Assembly (NCBI GenBank): GCA_900546775.1
Contig: UREM01000043.1
Span: forward strand, 1 to 14,546
Direction: 5' to 3'
DNA length: 14,546 nucleotides
DNA from: an uncultured Collinsella sp.
Lineage (GTDB): Bacteria > Actinomycetota > Coriobacteriia > Coriobacteriales > Coriobacteriaceae
The position numbers were made by a program, and so were the translations under genes. The notes beneath the pieces were generated by a model, which made no database searches, had not been told where the DNA came from, and was given only the letters and a program-made list of their open reading frames with translations. Shown here piece after piece: positions 6,585 to 14,180 of this stretch. Every line of letters starts with the position of its first letter. Position 1 is the stretch's first letter.

Positions 6585-7226
6585 CTACTCCTCGCCCGTC
6601 AGTTTGGCGGATAGGTGCTCGAGCGCATGGAATCGATGACTGATGGCGTTCTTCTCGTCCGCCGTCAGCTCGGCCATGGTCTTGCCCGGCGTGTCGACCG
6701 GCAGGAACAGCGGGTCGTAGCCAAAGCCGTGATCGCCGCGGCCCTCGTGCGCGATAACGCCCTCGCAGGCGCCCTCGCCATAGGTGACCAAACCGTCCGT
6801 GTCGATGAGCGCGACGACGCTCATAAAGCGCGCAGTGCGGTCCTCGTCGGCCACGCCCTCCAGATTCACGAGCAGCTTGGCGTTGTTGGCGGCATCGTCG
6901 CCGTGAACGCCCGCGTAGCGCGCGCTATACACACCCGGCTCGCCGTCCAGCGCGTCGACGACCAGGCCCGAATCATCGGCAATGGCCATGAGCCCCGTCT
7001 CTTCGACGGCAGCCTGCGCCTTGATGATGGCGTTCTCCAAAAACGTCGTGCCGTTTTCCTCGGGATCCTCAAAATCACCTAGCTGGCCGAGCGCCACAAA
7101 GCGCACCTCGGGCATGACCTTGCCCAAAATGGCCTCGATCTCGGTGAGCTTATGGGCGTTGCCCGTTGCCACGACAATGGTCGCCGCCGGGTCGAGGGTG
7201 TCGATGTCGATCTTCTCAAGTGCCAT
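6585..7226 (-). CDS. rdgB: XTP/dITP diphosphatase (RdgB/HAM1 family)
   Basis: This enzyme hydrolyses non-canonical purine triphosphates (dITP, XTP, ITP) to monophosphates plus pyrophosphate, keeping deaminated bases out of DNA and RNA. The 213 residues include all family motifs: ATGNAHKLTEI (20-30) for triphosphate binding, ADDSGLVVDALDGEPGVYSA (83-102) with the catalytic acidic residues, GFGYDPLF (167-174) for base recognition and EKNAISHR (191-198). The N-terminus is about 15 residues longer than the minimal family form. The start ATG at 7226 has AAGGAG upstream. It follows rph after a terminator and a gap of about 140 bp, and is coupled to dtd downstream. The murI-rph-rdgB order is common in Gram-positive bacteria. 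Confidence 0.96.
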   Translation of the reverse strand: MALEKIDIDTLDPAATIVVATGNAHKLTEIEAILGKVMPEVRFVALGQLGDFEDPEENGTTFLENAIIKAQAAVEETGLMAIADDSGLVVDALDGEPGVYSARYAGVHGDDAANNAKLLVNLEGVADEDRTARFMSVVALIDTDGLVTYGEGACEGVIAHEGRGDHGFGYDPLFLPVDTPGKTMAELTADEKNAISHRFHALEHLSAKLTGEE

Positions 7227-7329
7227 GAGTGGTCTCCTTGTCTCTATAGCAATGCCGCGCCGAGGGCGACGAGGGCCCCTGCCTCTCCCCTCTCAATCAA
7301 CGGCAGTCTTATACTTCGACGTTTTCCCA

Positions 7330-7370
7330 GATAAAACCTGCCAAAATAAACCTGTCCCTTTTTGGCAGGT
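7330..7370 (-). terminator. Terminator of rph, stem includes the stop codon
   Basis: Arms ACCTGCCAAAA (7336-7346) and TTTTGGCAGGT (7360-7370) form a perfect 11-bp stem with a 13-nt loop; on the minus strand TTTTATC follows. The T of the rph stop codon (7370) is part of the stem. The rest of 7227-7330 shows no gene; weak promoter-like matches for rdgB were not convincing. Confidence 0.85.
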
Positions 7371-8095
7371 TAGGCGAGGGCTTGGCGCTGGAGCTCGATG
7401 AGCTCGGCGATGCCTTTGTCGCCCAGGTCGAGCAAGGCGTTGAGGCGCGTACGGTCAAAGGGCGCCTGCTCGCCGGTACCCTGGAGCTCGATCATCTCGC
7501 CGGTGTCGGTAGCGACGAGGTTCATGTCGACCTCGGCGTGGCTGTCCTCGGAATAATCGAGGTCAAGCAGTGTATTGCCGTCGACAACGCCCATGGAGAT
7601 GGCAGCCACCTGGCCGGTAAGCGGGATGCGCTCGATCTTGCCTGCCTCGACCCACATGGCGAGGGCGTCGTGCAGCGCCACCCAGGCGCCGGTAATGCTC
7701 GCCGTACGCGTACCGCCATCGGCCTGGATCACGTCGCAGTCGACGGTGACGGTGTACTCGCCGAGCGCCTTCATGTTGACGACGGTACGCAGGCTGCGAC
7801 CAATGAGGCGCTCGATCTCCATGGAGCGGCCTTTGCGGTTGGCGTACTCGCGCTTGCAGCGCTTGCCGGTCGATGCCGGCAGCATGGCGTACTCCGCCGT
7901 TACCCAACCGGCCTTGGCGCCCTTGCGCCAGCCCGGCACGCCCTCCTCGATGGTGGCAGCGCACAGCACGCGCGTATCGCCAAACTCGGCCAGGCACGAA
8001 CCGTGGGCGTGCTTCATAACGCCGCGAGTAAGCTTGATGGGGCGCAGCTCATCGGCGGCGCGGCCGTTGGCGCGGTTAACCTGCATGTACTCCAT
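7370..8095 (-). CDS. rph: Ribonuclease PH
   Basis: RNase PH is a phosphate-dependent 3'-5' exoribonuclease that trims tRNA precursors and helps degrade structured RNA; it works as a hexameric ring. The 241 residues are the normal length. Visible motifs are the N-terminal RPIKLTRG (18-25), GDTRVLCAATIE (39-50), the GRSLR segment (99-103) and the active-site stretch CDVIQADGGTRTASITGA (120-137) with D121, D126 and R130. The start ATG at 8095 has AAGGA upstream; an ATG three codons later is also possible. The gene follows murI after 54 nt with no terminator between them, so they are likely co-transcribed, and it ends in the strong terminator at 7330-7370. Both tRNAs in the window encode CCA, consistent with 3' trimming by enzymes such as this. 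Confidence 0.97.
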   Translation of the reverse strand: MEYMQVNRANGRAADELRPIKLTRGVMKHAHGSCLAEFGDTRVLCAATIEEGVPGWRKGAKAGWVTAEYAMLPASTGKRCKREYANRKGRSMEIERLIGRSLRTVVNMKALGEYTVTVDCDVIQADGGTRTASITGAWVALHDALAMWVEAGKIERIPLTGQVAAISMGVVDGNTLLDLDYSEDSHAEVDMNLVATDTGEMIELQGTGEQAPFDRTRLNALLDLGDKGIAELIELQRQALA

Positions 8096-8149
8096 AGAAA
8101 TATCCTTTCGGCAAAAGATGTGGCGAAGGCTTTGGCGGCTGCCTTACAT

Positions 8150-9034
8150 CTATTTCAGCTCATCGATATCGATATGTTCGATGCTCTTGAGCGGCTGACC
8201 AAAGATAAAGCTGCCCGCCACCGCAAACTCGGCAATGTTATCGGCCGTCGTTGCAAAACGATGCTGCGGCTCGGCGGCGTCGCCCGCCAGCTGCTCGCGG
8301 CGCGTGAGGATATCGGTCAGCTCGCGCGTGGTCTCCTCGGCGGAACTCACGACGCGCACCCCAGGCCCCAGCGCATGGCGGATAGGTCCCACCAACAGCG
8401 GAAAATGCGTACAGCCGAGCACCACGGTATCGATACCGTGGTCGCGCAGCGGCTCAACCGTGGCACCCACCAGCGCACGCACGGCAGGCGTATCGAAGAT
8501 GTCCTCGTTCTCAAGCCACTGCTCCTGCAGATGCGCACCCGAGGCGAGCTCGTGCTCAACGACCTCGACAAAGCTCGAGGCAGGGCAGCCGTATACGTCA
8601 ACACCGGCATCCAGGTCCTGAATGGCGCGCGTGTAAGCACCCGAGCGAATGGTGAGGTTGGTGGCGAGCACGCCCACCCGGCGCGTGCGGGTGCTGTTGA
8701 TTGCCGCGCGTGCGCCCGGTGCGATCACACCGATGACGGGGACGTCGAGCACCTGCTGGGCCAAACGCAAGGCCGCAGCGGTCGCTGTATTGCAGGCGAT
8801 GACCATGATCTTGACGTCGTGCTTCGACAGCCAACGGCCCGCCTGCAGTGCAAACGAACGCACCTCGTCCTCGGTGCGGGTGCCATACGGGCAGCGTTTG
8901 GTGTCGCCAAAGTAGTAGACGGACTCGTGCGGCAACGCCGTCGCAATCGCACGCGCAACCGTCAGACCGCCCAGGCCCGAGTCGAACACGCCAATGGGGC
9001 GCGTGTCCCCGGCCAGATTCTCGATATCGGACAT
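8150..9034 (-). CDS. murI: Glutamate racemase
   Basis: MurI converts L-glutamate to D-glutamate, the second residue of the peptidoglycan stem peptide, by a cofactor-free two-cysteine mechanism. The 294-residue protein shows PIGVFDSGLGGLTVARAI (13-30), the first catalytic cysteine in IACNTATA (79-86, C81), and the second in VLGCTHFPLL (205-214, C208). D18/S19 and CPYGTRT (48-54) match the substrate-binding residues. A slightly longer region about 165-190 (LQEQWLENEDIFDTPAVR) matches the variable helix of the family. The start ATG at 9034 has GGTGAGG only 2-3 nt upstream, a short spacing, but no better in-frame start is seen. It lies between a HAD phosphatase and rph; with murE just upstream it makes a small cell-wall precursor group. 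Confidence 0.97.
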   Translation of the reverse strand: MSDIENLAGDTRPIGVFDSGLGGLTVARAIATALPHESVYYFGDTKRCPYGTRTEDEVRSFALQAGRWLSKHDVKIMVIACNTATAAALRLAQQVLDVPVIGVIAPGARAAINSTRTRRVGVLATNLTIRSGAYTRAIQDLDAGVDVYGCPASSFVEVVEHELASGAHLQEQWLENEDIFDTPAVRALVGATVEPLRDHGIDTVVLGCTHFPLLVGPIRHALGPGVRVVSSAEETTRELTDILTRREQLAGDAAEPQHRFATTADNIAEFAVAGSFIFGQPLKSIEHIDIDELK

Positions 9035-9087
9035 TACCTCACCAGATTCTCTCTCGAAAAGATATGGCTCAGAACGATAGGACCGCG

Positions 9088-9999
9088 CTACGAACGAGCC
9101 GCGACGAGCAGCTCTGCCGTTGCCGCCCAGCCGTCGACAATCTTGCCGCGCGTGACGTAGGCGTTATCGCAGGTATCCAGGAACTCGGGCGCGCCGGCGC
9201 TGGTCAAACCGTTCTCGACCAGGCAGAACGTGCCCACGTGGTCAGCCATGTAGAAGTCGGACTCGGAATCGCCGAGCGCGAGCGTCTCCTCGCGCTCGAT
9301 CCCTAGGTGCTCGCAGAAACGCGCGATGGCAACGCCCTTGTTGAGGCCGGCGGGATTGATGTTAAACGCGCGGCCATCCTCGACGCGTTCGAGCTCGAGC
9401 GTCGTCGGCTTGGACAGATGTGTCAGGTGGCCGTTGCAGGCCCAGACCAAGCCGCAGCCGGCCTCGTCAAGAATGGCCTGGACCTCGTCGTCGGGCACAT
9501 CGCCGCGCATGCCGACGGTGACCTCACGGTATTTGTAGCCGGTCGACATGTCGTTGTGGTACTCGATCTTGTGCGGCCAGTGAGCAAGGATCTTCTCGCA
9601 CACGCCGGTCTGCTCGATCACCTGGTGCGGAGTAAGGCCGCAGGCGGGGTCGTAAGGCATGTCGCCGGTCAGATACTCCCAATCGTTGGCCTTGAGGTCG
9701 TACATGACCAGGCCGCCCATCTCACCAATGTAGGAGTTGAGGCCGAGCACGCGCGCGTCCTCGTGGATCATGGTACGGTTGCGGCCCGAGGTGGGAACCA
9801 CCTGAATACCAGCGCGGGCAAGTGCCACGACAGCCTCGACGAGCTTGGTCGAGGGATTGCCGTCGTTGTCGCGCAGCACGCACGAGCCGGGCGCGAGCAT
9901 GGTGGCGTCCAGGTCGGTAAAGACGTACTTAACCTTGGCAAGACGCTCGCGCATCTCGCCCGAAAGCTCGGCAACGGTCGGCAGGGTGTTGTGGGACAT
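9088..9999 (-). CDS. HAD-superfamily (IIB, Cof-type) phosphatase
   Basis: A 303-residue cytoplasmic phosphohydrolase with all four HAD motifs: motif I FTDLDAT (27-33; nucleophile D29, acid D31), motif II PTSGR (69-73), motif III K221 in GLNKGVAI (218-225), and motif IV LALGDSESDFYMAD (240-253). A large cap domain lies between motifs II and III (about 85-205), as in type IIB enzymes such as sucrose, mannosyl-phosphoglycerate and sugar-phosphate phosphatases. The sequence does not reveal the substrate. The frame extends to an ATG at 10041, but GGAG five nt before the ATG at 9999 makes that start more likely. It lies between murE and murI with short gaps and no terminator after it, so it is probably in their operon; a sugar or nucleotide phosphate linked to cell-wall synthesis is only a guess. 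Confidence 0.88.
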   Translation of the reverse strand: MSHNTLPTVAELSGEMRERLAKVKYVFTDLDATMLAPGSCVLRDNDGNPSTKLVEAVVALARAGIQVVPTSGRNRTMIHEDARVLGLNSYIGEMGGLVMYDLKANDWEYLTGDMPYDPACGLTPHQVIEQTGVCEKILAHWPHKIEYHNDMSTGYKYREVTVGMRGDVPDDEVQAILDEAGCGLVWACNGHLTHLSKPTTLELERVEDGRAFNINPAGLNKGVAIARFCEHLGIEREETLALGDSESDFYMADHVGTFCLVENGLTSAGAPEFLDTCDNAYVTRGKIVDGWAATAELLVAARS

Positions 10000-10106
10000 G
10001 GTTACTCCGTTTACGTAGAAGGGTTTGGACTTGGACGGCATGTTTTGATTGAGGGAACACGCTTATGGCGACAGCGCACTCAGGGCGTCGCCGCCATCAT
10101 GGTTCA

Positions 10107-11669
10107 TTAGTCAAACTGGGTAACATCGATTAGGCGATTGGCCAGCGAAAGGTCGCTCTCGATGGGCACGAACTCGTCGCCCACGTGCATGAGTTCCTCG
10201 TCACCCTTTGCCAGCAGCAAGACAATGGTGGGAGCATCGGGGTTGACGTACTCCTCGCGCGCCGCCTTGAACGCCGCATGCACAGCGGCTTCGCGGTCGA
10301 GGATGATCTTGTTCGGCGTATCGTCGGGAACATGCTCGGCAAGCTCGCGACAGACCTTCATCGGGTCCTCGTGAGCCGGGTCCTCGTTGGCAAAGATCAT
10401 CAGGTCGGAATATGGTGCGGCCTCGCGCGGAAGCTGCTCGCGGCGCTCCTGCGCCTTGCCGCCGGCAGCGCCAAATACTGCGATGACCGGGCTGGCGGGA
10501 AACGCGCGCTTGACCGACGAGAAAAGCGAGCGGAACGAAAGCTGGTTGTGCGCGTAGTCGACAACGCAAATCACGCGGCCGTCCTTCGACTCCACGACCT
10601 CCATGCGGCCCGGCACACGCAGTTTGGAGAGGCCCTTCTTGATAGCCTCGATACCGATGCCGATCTCGCGCGCGGCGGCGATAGCGACCAGCGCGTTCTC
10701 CACGTTAAAGTCTCCCGCGATACCCAGCAGGATCTTCTCCCCCGCCTCGGACTCGTCGGCACACAGGCCATGCAAGTTGAACTCGATGCTAAAGCCGACC
10801 ATGCGTACGTCGCTCGCCCACAGGCTTGCCTCGGGATGCTCGACGCCAACGGTCACCAAGCGCTCGGCCGTCGACGCTGCCTCCAGCACACGGTCGACCT
10901 CTTCGGTGCCCAGATTCACCACGGCGGTCTTTGCCTGGTCAAAGATCCTGAGTTTGCTCTCAAAATAATCCTCAAACGTAGGGTGTTCGATCGGCGAGAT
11001 ATGGTCGCGGCCGATGTTGAGGAAGCACGCCACGTCAAACGGCAGATTCTCGACGCGCTGGTACTTGAGCGCCTGGCTCGAGACCTCCATGACCATGGAC
11101 TGGCGACCGGAAGTGCGGCAGTTGGCGATATGGCGCCAGACCTCGGGGGCCTCGGGCGTAGTATTGGTGCTCTCATAGCACTCGATGCCATCGTCGGTAC
11201 TCACCGAGCCGATCATGCCGCAGGACTCGCCCGCCGCTTTGATGATGGACTGGAGCATAAAAGCGGCCGTGGTCTTTCCCTTGGTACCGGTGATACCCAC
11301 GATCTTGACGTCGTGGTCGGGACGGTCGTAGACCTCCGGCGGCAACAGGGCCATGGCCGTGCGAACGCTATCAACAACCAGCATCGCAGCACCGCTCTCC
11401 TGCGCCAGCGGCTCCAGAGACTCGACCAGCGACTCCTCGCACACAAATGCGACAGCGCCCGCATCGAGCGCCATGCTCAAAAACGCGGGCTTAAAGGCAG
11501 CGCCTTTGCAAAAGAACACGTCACCTGCCGAGACCGCGCGCGAATCAAACGAGCAGCCGGTCACCGCGCGCTCGTCAACTTGCTCTGATGCGCGCAGCTC
11601 GCCGCACACATCGAGAAGCTTGGCAAGCGTATCGACCGTGGTCACGGTCGCGGAATCCGAATGGTGCAT
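10107..11669 (-). CDS. murE: UDP-MurNAc-L-Ala-D-Glu: amino acid ligase MurE, probably not DAP-specific
   Basis: MurE adds the third amino acid to the peptidoglycan stem peptide using ATP. The 520-residue protein has the Mur ligase layout: an N-terminal UDP-binding domain (about 12-115, with SFDSRAVSAGDVFF 40-53), the ATP loop GITGTKGKTT (125-134), TNTTPEAP (168-175), EVSSQAL (195-201), the likely carbamylated lysine K239, and FNVENALVAIAA (321-332) leading to the C-terminal domain with DYAHN (371-375). The specificity site usually reads DNPR in diaminopimelate-adding enzymes; here it is EDPA (429-432), and the usual GKGHE reads AKGDE (487-491). Loss of the arginine argues for lysine or ornithine rather than diaminopimelate. 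The start ATG at 11669 has AAGGTG upstream and the promoter lies at 11705-11733. It heads the murE-HAD-murI-rph group. Confidence 0.93.
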   Translation of the reverse strand: MHHSDSATVTTVDTLAKLLDVCGELRASEQVDERAVTGCSFDSRAVSAGDVFFCKGAAFKPAFLSMALDAGAVAFVCEESLVESLEPLAQESGAAMLVVDSVRTAMALLPPEVYDRPDHDVKIVGITGTKGKTTAAFMLQSIIKAAGESCGMIGSVSTDDGIECYESTNTTPEAPEVWRHIANCRTSGRQSMVMEVSSQALKYQRVENLPFDVACFLNIGRDHISPIEHPTFEDYFESKLRIFDQAKTAVVNLGTEEVDRVLEAASTAERLVTVGVEHPEASLWASDVRMVGFSIEFNLHGLCADESEAGEKILLGIAGDFNVENALVAIAAAREIGIGIEAIKKGLSKLRVPGRMEVVESKDGRVICVVDYAHNQLSFRSLFSSVKRAFPASPVIAVFGAAGGKAQERREQLPREAAPYSDLMIFANEDPAHEDPMKVCRELAEHVPDDTPNKIILDREAAVHAAFKAAREEYVNPDAPTIVLLLAKGDEELMHVGDEFVPIESDLSLANRLIDVTQFD

Positions 11670-11704
11670 CTTTCACCTTTCTCAGCCATTTGGCAGGGAC
11701 GGTT

Positions 11705-11733
11705 TTTATAGTAACTGAAACGCACCCACGCAA
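11705..11733 (-). promoter_or_regulatory. Promoter of the murE operon
   Basis: Minus strand TTGCGT (11733-11728), exactly 17 nt, TATAAA (11710-11705), about 36 nt before the murE start. The -35 box overlaps the end of the asnB terminator T-run, so termination and initiation elements share bases. Confidence 0.7.
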
Positions 11734-11756
11734 AAACGGCTCCCGGAGGAGCCGTT
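11732..11756 (-). terminator. Intrinsic terminator of asnB
   Basis: Minus strand AACGGCTCC, loop TCCG, GGAGCCGTT, then TTT. A perfect 9-bp stem with a tetraloop, 25 nt after the asnB stop. Confidence 0.93.
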
Positions 11757-11781
11757 ACGCGCAGGCGTTCGTAAGCCGAGG

Positions 11782-13662
11782 CTAGGCAGCCTGAACAGCG
11801 GGCTGGTCCTCGTCGATAAAGAAGCGCTTGTACCACACCAGGAACACGAGCGGCGTATAGATCTTGCGCTGGAAATCGCCCTTGCCCGCAAAGTGCAGAT
11901 CGAGCAGGTGCATGAGCTCGTCGGTATCGAAGAACTCGCTTGCCCACGGCGCGGTGAAGTACTCCTTGACATAGTCGTACCACTTTTGCTCGCGCAGCCA
12001 GTAGACAATCGGCACCGGGAAGCCCACCTTGGGACGGGTGGCCCACTCATCGGGCAGCGACTTGTTGGCAGCGTGGCGGAGTACCTGTTTGTTGCCGTTC
12101 TCGTTGATGCGGTAGCGGTCGGGAATGTGCTCGGCGAACTCCATGACTTTGCGGTCCAGGAAGGGCACGCGCAGCTCCAGCGAGTGCGCCATGCACATCT
12201 TGTCGGCCTTGAGCAGAATGTCGCCCGGAAGCCACATGTTCATGTCCAGGTACTGCTTCTTGACCAGCTCGGGCTGACCCTTCACGCGCGCATAGATGGG
12301 AGCGGCAAGCTCGAAGGCGCCATCGCCGGTGTTGTACTCGGGCTTGAGCACGTCGTCGACCTCGCGCTCCGGCCATACCAGAGCCTGTCCCAGGAACGAC
12401 TTCTCGGGGATCTCGGCACCCTTGACCAGGAAGTTATGTCCCTTGAAGTACGGCATATGCAGCGCCAGGTTACCGAGCGCGCGACGGATGGGCAGCGGCA
12501 CCATCTTTTTGTACTTGCGGACTGGGACCGTGTCCTCGTAGTAGGCGTAGCCGCCAAAGAGCTCGTCGGCGCCTTCGCCCGAAAGCACGACGGTGACGTC
12601 CTTGCGGGCCATCTCGGCCAAGAACCACAGCGGCACGGAAGACAGGTTGGACTGCGGCTCGTCCATGTGATACTGGATGTCCTCGAGCGCACCGAAGAAC
12701 TCGTCGGCGGTAATCATCTTGCGAACGTTTTCGACGCCGAGCTTATCGGAAAGCTCTTTGGCGTAGTTAGTCTCGTTGAAATTCTTGTAATCGAAGCCCA
12801 CCGAGAAGGTCTTGTCGGGCATGAGGCAAGCGGCGATGTAGCTGGAGTCGACGCCGCCGGAGAGGAACGACGCGACCTTGACGTCGGCGATGCGATGGGC
12901 CTCGACGCTCTCGTGCACGACCTCGTCCAGCTCGTCGACGTACTCCTCGAACGGCTTCTCGACGGCAGAGTAATCGCAATCCCAGTAGCGCTCGATGTTC
13001 ATCTTGCCGGTCGGGATATCGACGGTAAAGTAGTGCGCCGGCGGCAGCTTGTAGACCCCCTCGAAGAAGGTCTCCTCGGTTGCCGAATACTGCAGCGTCA
13101 TGTACGGACGCAGGGCCTTTTTGTTGACCGCCTTGTGGAAGTGCGGGTAGTCCAGGAAGCTCTTGATCTCGGAACCAAAGAGCACGCCCGGAGCGCCGTC
13201 GCCCGCATCGGCCATGGGATAGTAGTAGAGCGGCTTGATGCCAAAGATATCGCGGGCGCCAAAAAGCTTGTTCTTCTTCTTGTCCCAGATGACGAAGGCG
13301 TACATACCGCGCAAGCGATCGAGTACTGCCTCGCCCCACTCCTCGTAGCCGTGCAGAAGGCTCTCGGTGTCGGCGCCGCAGTGGAACTTGTAGCCCTTGG
13401 CCTCGAGCTCGGAACGAAGTTCTTGGAAGTTGTAGATCTCGCCGTTGAAGACAATGACGACGCTACCGTCCTCGTTGGCCATAGGTTGGGCGCCAGCCTC
13501 GGTCAGGTCGAGGATCGACAGGCGGCGGAAGCCGAGGGCAACGCGGCCGTCGATAAACTGGCCGCCCATGTCGGGACCACGATGGACGATGCGGTCCATC
13601 ATCTTGGTGAGCACCTCGGATTGGTTATCCGTCCCACCGACAAAACCGACAAAACCGCACAT
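11782..13662 (-). CDS. asnB: Asparagine synthase (glutamine-hydrolysing)
   Basis: AsnB makes asparagine from aspartate, ATP and glutamine. The 626-residue protein begins MCGFVGF, with C2 as the glutaminase nucleophile once Met1 is removed. The N-terminal amidotransferase domain (about 2-215) shows HRGPD (27-31), RRLSI (46-50), NGEIYN (73-78) and GADTE (96-100). The synthetase domain (about 240-600) has the pyrophosphate loop SFLSGGVDSSYIA (265-277), MDEP (333-336) and LSGEGADELFGGY (360-372). All key residues are present, so both half-reactions should work. The start ATG at 13662 has AGGGGA 6 nt upstream. It is monocistronic, with a strong terminator after it. In some Gram-positive bacteria AsnB-like enzymes amidate cell-wall peptides; the proximity of murE and murI leaves that open, but the sequence reads as an ordinary AsnB. 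Confidence 0.96.
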   Translation of the reverse strand: MCGFVGFVGGTDNQSEVLTKMMDRIVHRGPDMGGQFIDGRVALGFRRLSILDLTEAGAQPMANEDGSVVIVFNGEIYNFQELRSELEAKGYKFHCGADTESLLHGYEEWGEAVLDRLRGMYAFVIWDKKKNKLFGARDIFGIKPLYYYPMADAGDGAPGVLFGSEIKSFLDYPHFHKAVNKKALRPYMTLQYSATEETFFEGVYKLPPAHYFTVDIPTGKMNIERYWDCDYSAVEKPFEEYVDELDEVVHESVEAHRIADVKVASFLSGGVDSSYIAACLMPDKTFSVGFDYKNFNETNYAKELSDKLGVENVRKMITADEFFGALEDIQYHMDEPQSNLSSVPLWFLAEMARKDVTVVLSGEGADELFGGYAYYEDTVPVRKYKKMVPLPIRRALGNLALHMPYFKGHNFLVKGAEIPEKSFLGQALVWPEREVDDVLKPEYNTGDGAFELAAPIYARVKGQPELVKKQYLDMNMWLPGDILLKADKMCMAHSLELRVPFLDRKVMEFAEHIPDRYRINENGNKQVLRHAANKSLPDEWATRPKVGFPVPIVYWLREQKWYDYVKEYFTAPWASEFFDTDELMHLLDLHFAGKGDFQRKIYTPLVFLVWYKRFFIDEDQPAVQAA

Positions 13663-13713
13663 ATACTATCCCCTCTGCTGTTGCTGGGTATCAAATCGAA
13701 TCAGTAGCTTTTG

Positions 13714-13719
13714 AGTATA
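13714..13719 (-). promoter_or_regulatory. Candidate -10 element of asnB
   Basis: TATACT on the minus strand, about 52 nt before the asnB start, in the context GGTATACTCA, which is the same 10-mer as at the tatA -10 element. No clear -35 box lies at the right distance, so this is tentative. Confidence 0.4.
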
Positions 13720-13830
13720 CCCGAGGGCGTAAAGAGGGGCGGAATGTTCAGGCAATCTCAACTGAATCAGCTCCGCTGCGACACGCGACGGTTACCTTTA
13801 ATGGATATGAGATGAATGAGGCGATTGTTT

Positions 13831-13839
13831 TGCTATACT
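13831..13839 (+). promoter_or_regulatory. Extended -10 promoter element of tRNA-Val
   Basis: TGCTATACT, an extended -10 (TGn plus TATACT), ends 10 nt before the tRNA 5' end. A matching -35 is not evident, which is common with extended -10 promoters. Confidence 0.65.
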
Positions 13840-13849
13840 CTCTCCGCAC

Positions 13850-13925
13850 GGGCGATTGGCGCAACGGTTAGCGCAGGTGCTTTACACGCACAAGGCTGGG
13901 GGTTCGAATCCCTCATCGCCCACCA
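13850..13925 (+). tRNA. tRNA-Val, anticodon TAC, CCA encoded
   Basis: A 76-nt cloverleaf: acceptor GGGCGAT / ATCGCCC (perfect 7 bp), D-stem GCGC / GCGC, anticodon arm GGTGC-TTTACAC-GCACA with anticodon TAC (valine GTA and related codons), T-arm GGGGG-TTCGAAT-CCCTC, discriminator A and encoded CCA. The 27-43 pair of the anticodon stem is a G-A mismatch and the T-stem has one G-T pair; both are tolerable. It is the only plus-strand gene in the window. Its 3' tail is repeated twice downstream (14093-14114 and 14278-14299). Confidence 0.95.
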
Positions 13926-13935
13926 CTGATTTGAT

Positions 13936-13966
13936 AGGCTCCCAGCTATGGGGGCCTTTCATTTTT
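13936..13966 (+). terminator. Intrinsic terminator of tRNA-Val
   Basis: AGGCTCCC, loop AGCTAT, GGGGGCCT, then TTCATTTTT. An 8-bp stem with one G-T pair, 10 nt after the tRNA. It is the first of three terminators spaced by the 185-bp period. Confidence 0.9.
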
Positions 13967-13980
13967 GGGCCCATCGCAGA

Positions 13981-13994
13981 GGGATTCGAACCCG
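13981..13994 (-). repeat. Inverted tRNA T-arm-like motif, copy 1
   Basis: The minus strand reads CGGGTTCGAATCCC, a complete T-stem and loop sequence, opposite in orientation to tRNA-Val. In this copy identity with tRNA-Val extends to GGGTTCGAATCCCTC. No matching 5' tRNA half is found. Copies 2 and 3 lie at 14165-14178 and 14350-14363. Confidence 0.75.
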
Positions 13995-13996
13995 AA

Positions 13997-14114
13997 AGGG
14001 TGCGGAGCTGAGGAAACGCGAAGCGTTTTCCAGCGCAGCACGCGAGGGCCGTAGGCCCGAAGCGAGAGCGGACGGCGTCAGCCGCACGCGACATCCCTCA
14101 TCGCCCACCACTGA
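13997..14114. repeat. Tandem structured repeat, copy A, ending in a tRNA-Val tail
   Basis: 118 bp, nearly identical to copy B (14181-14299): one inserted base and one A/G change. It holds three successive hairpins: arms pairing GTGC/GCAC and AAACGC/GCGTTT (14000-14041), GGGCC-GTA-GGCCC (14046-14058) with flanking CGC/GCG, and CGGC-GTCA-GCCG (14073-14084). It ends in the 22-bp tRNA-Val 3' tail. No ribosome binding site or convincing coding frame is seen. Identity unknown. Confidence 0.85.
14093..14114 (+). repeat. tRNA-Val 3' tail, orphan copy 2
   Basis: A 22-bp exact copy of 13908-13929: 3' T-stem, acceptor strand, ACCA and CTGA. The other three quarters of the tRNA are absent, so it cannot make a tRNA. 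It lies 185 bp from the genuine tail and resembles an attachment-site duplication. Confidence 0.9.
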
Positions 14115-14121
14115 ATTGTTA

Positions 14122-14151
14122 GACCTCCAGCGATGGAGGCCTTTCTTTTTT
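14122..14151 (+). terminator. Intrinsic terminator after orphan tail 2
   Basis: CCTCCA, loop GCGA, TGGAGG, then CCTTTCTTTTTT. The stem sequence differs from the first terminator, but the position relative to the tRNA tail is the same. Confidence 0.8.
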
Positions 14152-14164
14152 GGGCCCAGCGCAT

Positions 14165-14178
14165 GGGATTCGAACCCG
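14165..14178 (-). repeat. Inverted tRNA T-arm-like motif, copy 2
   Basis: CGGGTTCGAATCCC on the minus strand, 184 bp from copy 1 and followed by GGTGCGG as in copy 1. Same interpretation as copy 1. Confidence 0.75.
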
Positions 14179-14180
14179 CC

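Noticed and set aside
10000..10041. Longer N-terminus of the HAD phosphatase (ATG at 10041)
   Set aside because: No ribosome binding site precedes it, whereas GGAG sits correctly before the ATG at 9999.
10067..10092. Hairpin GGCGAC / GTCGCC after murE as a terminator
   Set aside because: The stem is short with a large loop, and no T-run follows on the minus strand; the downstream HAD gene is more likely co-transcribed.
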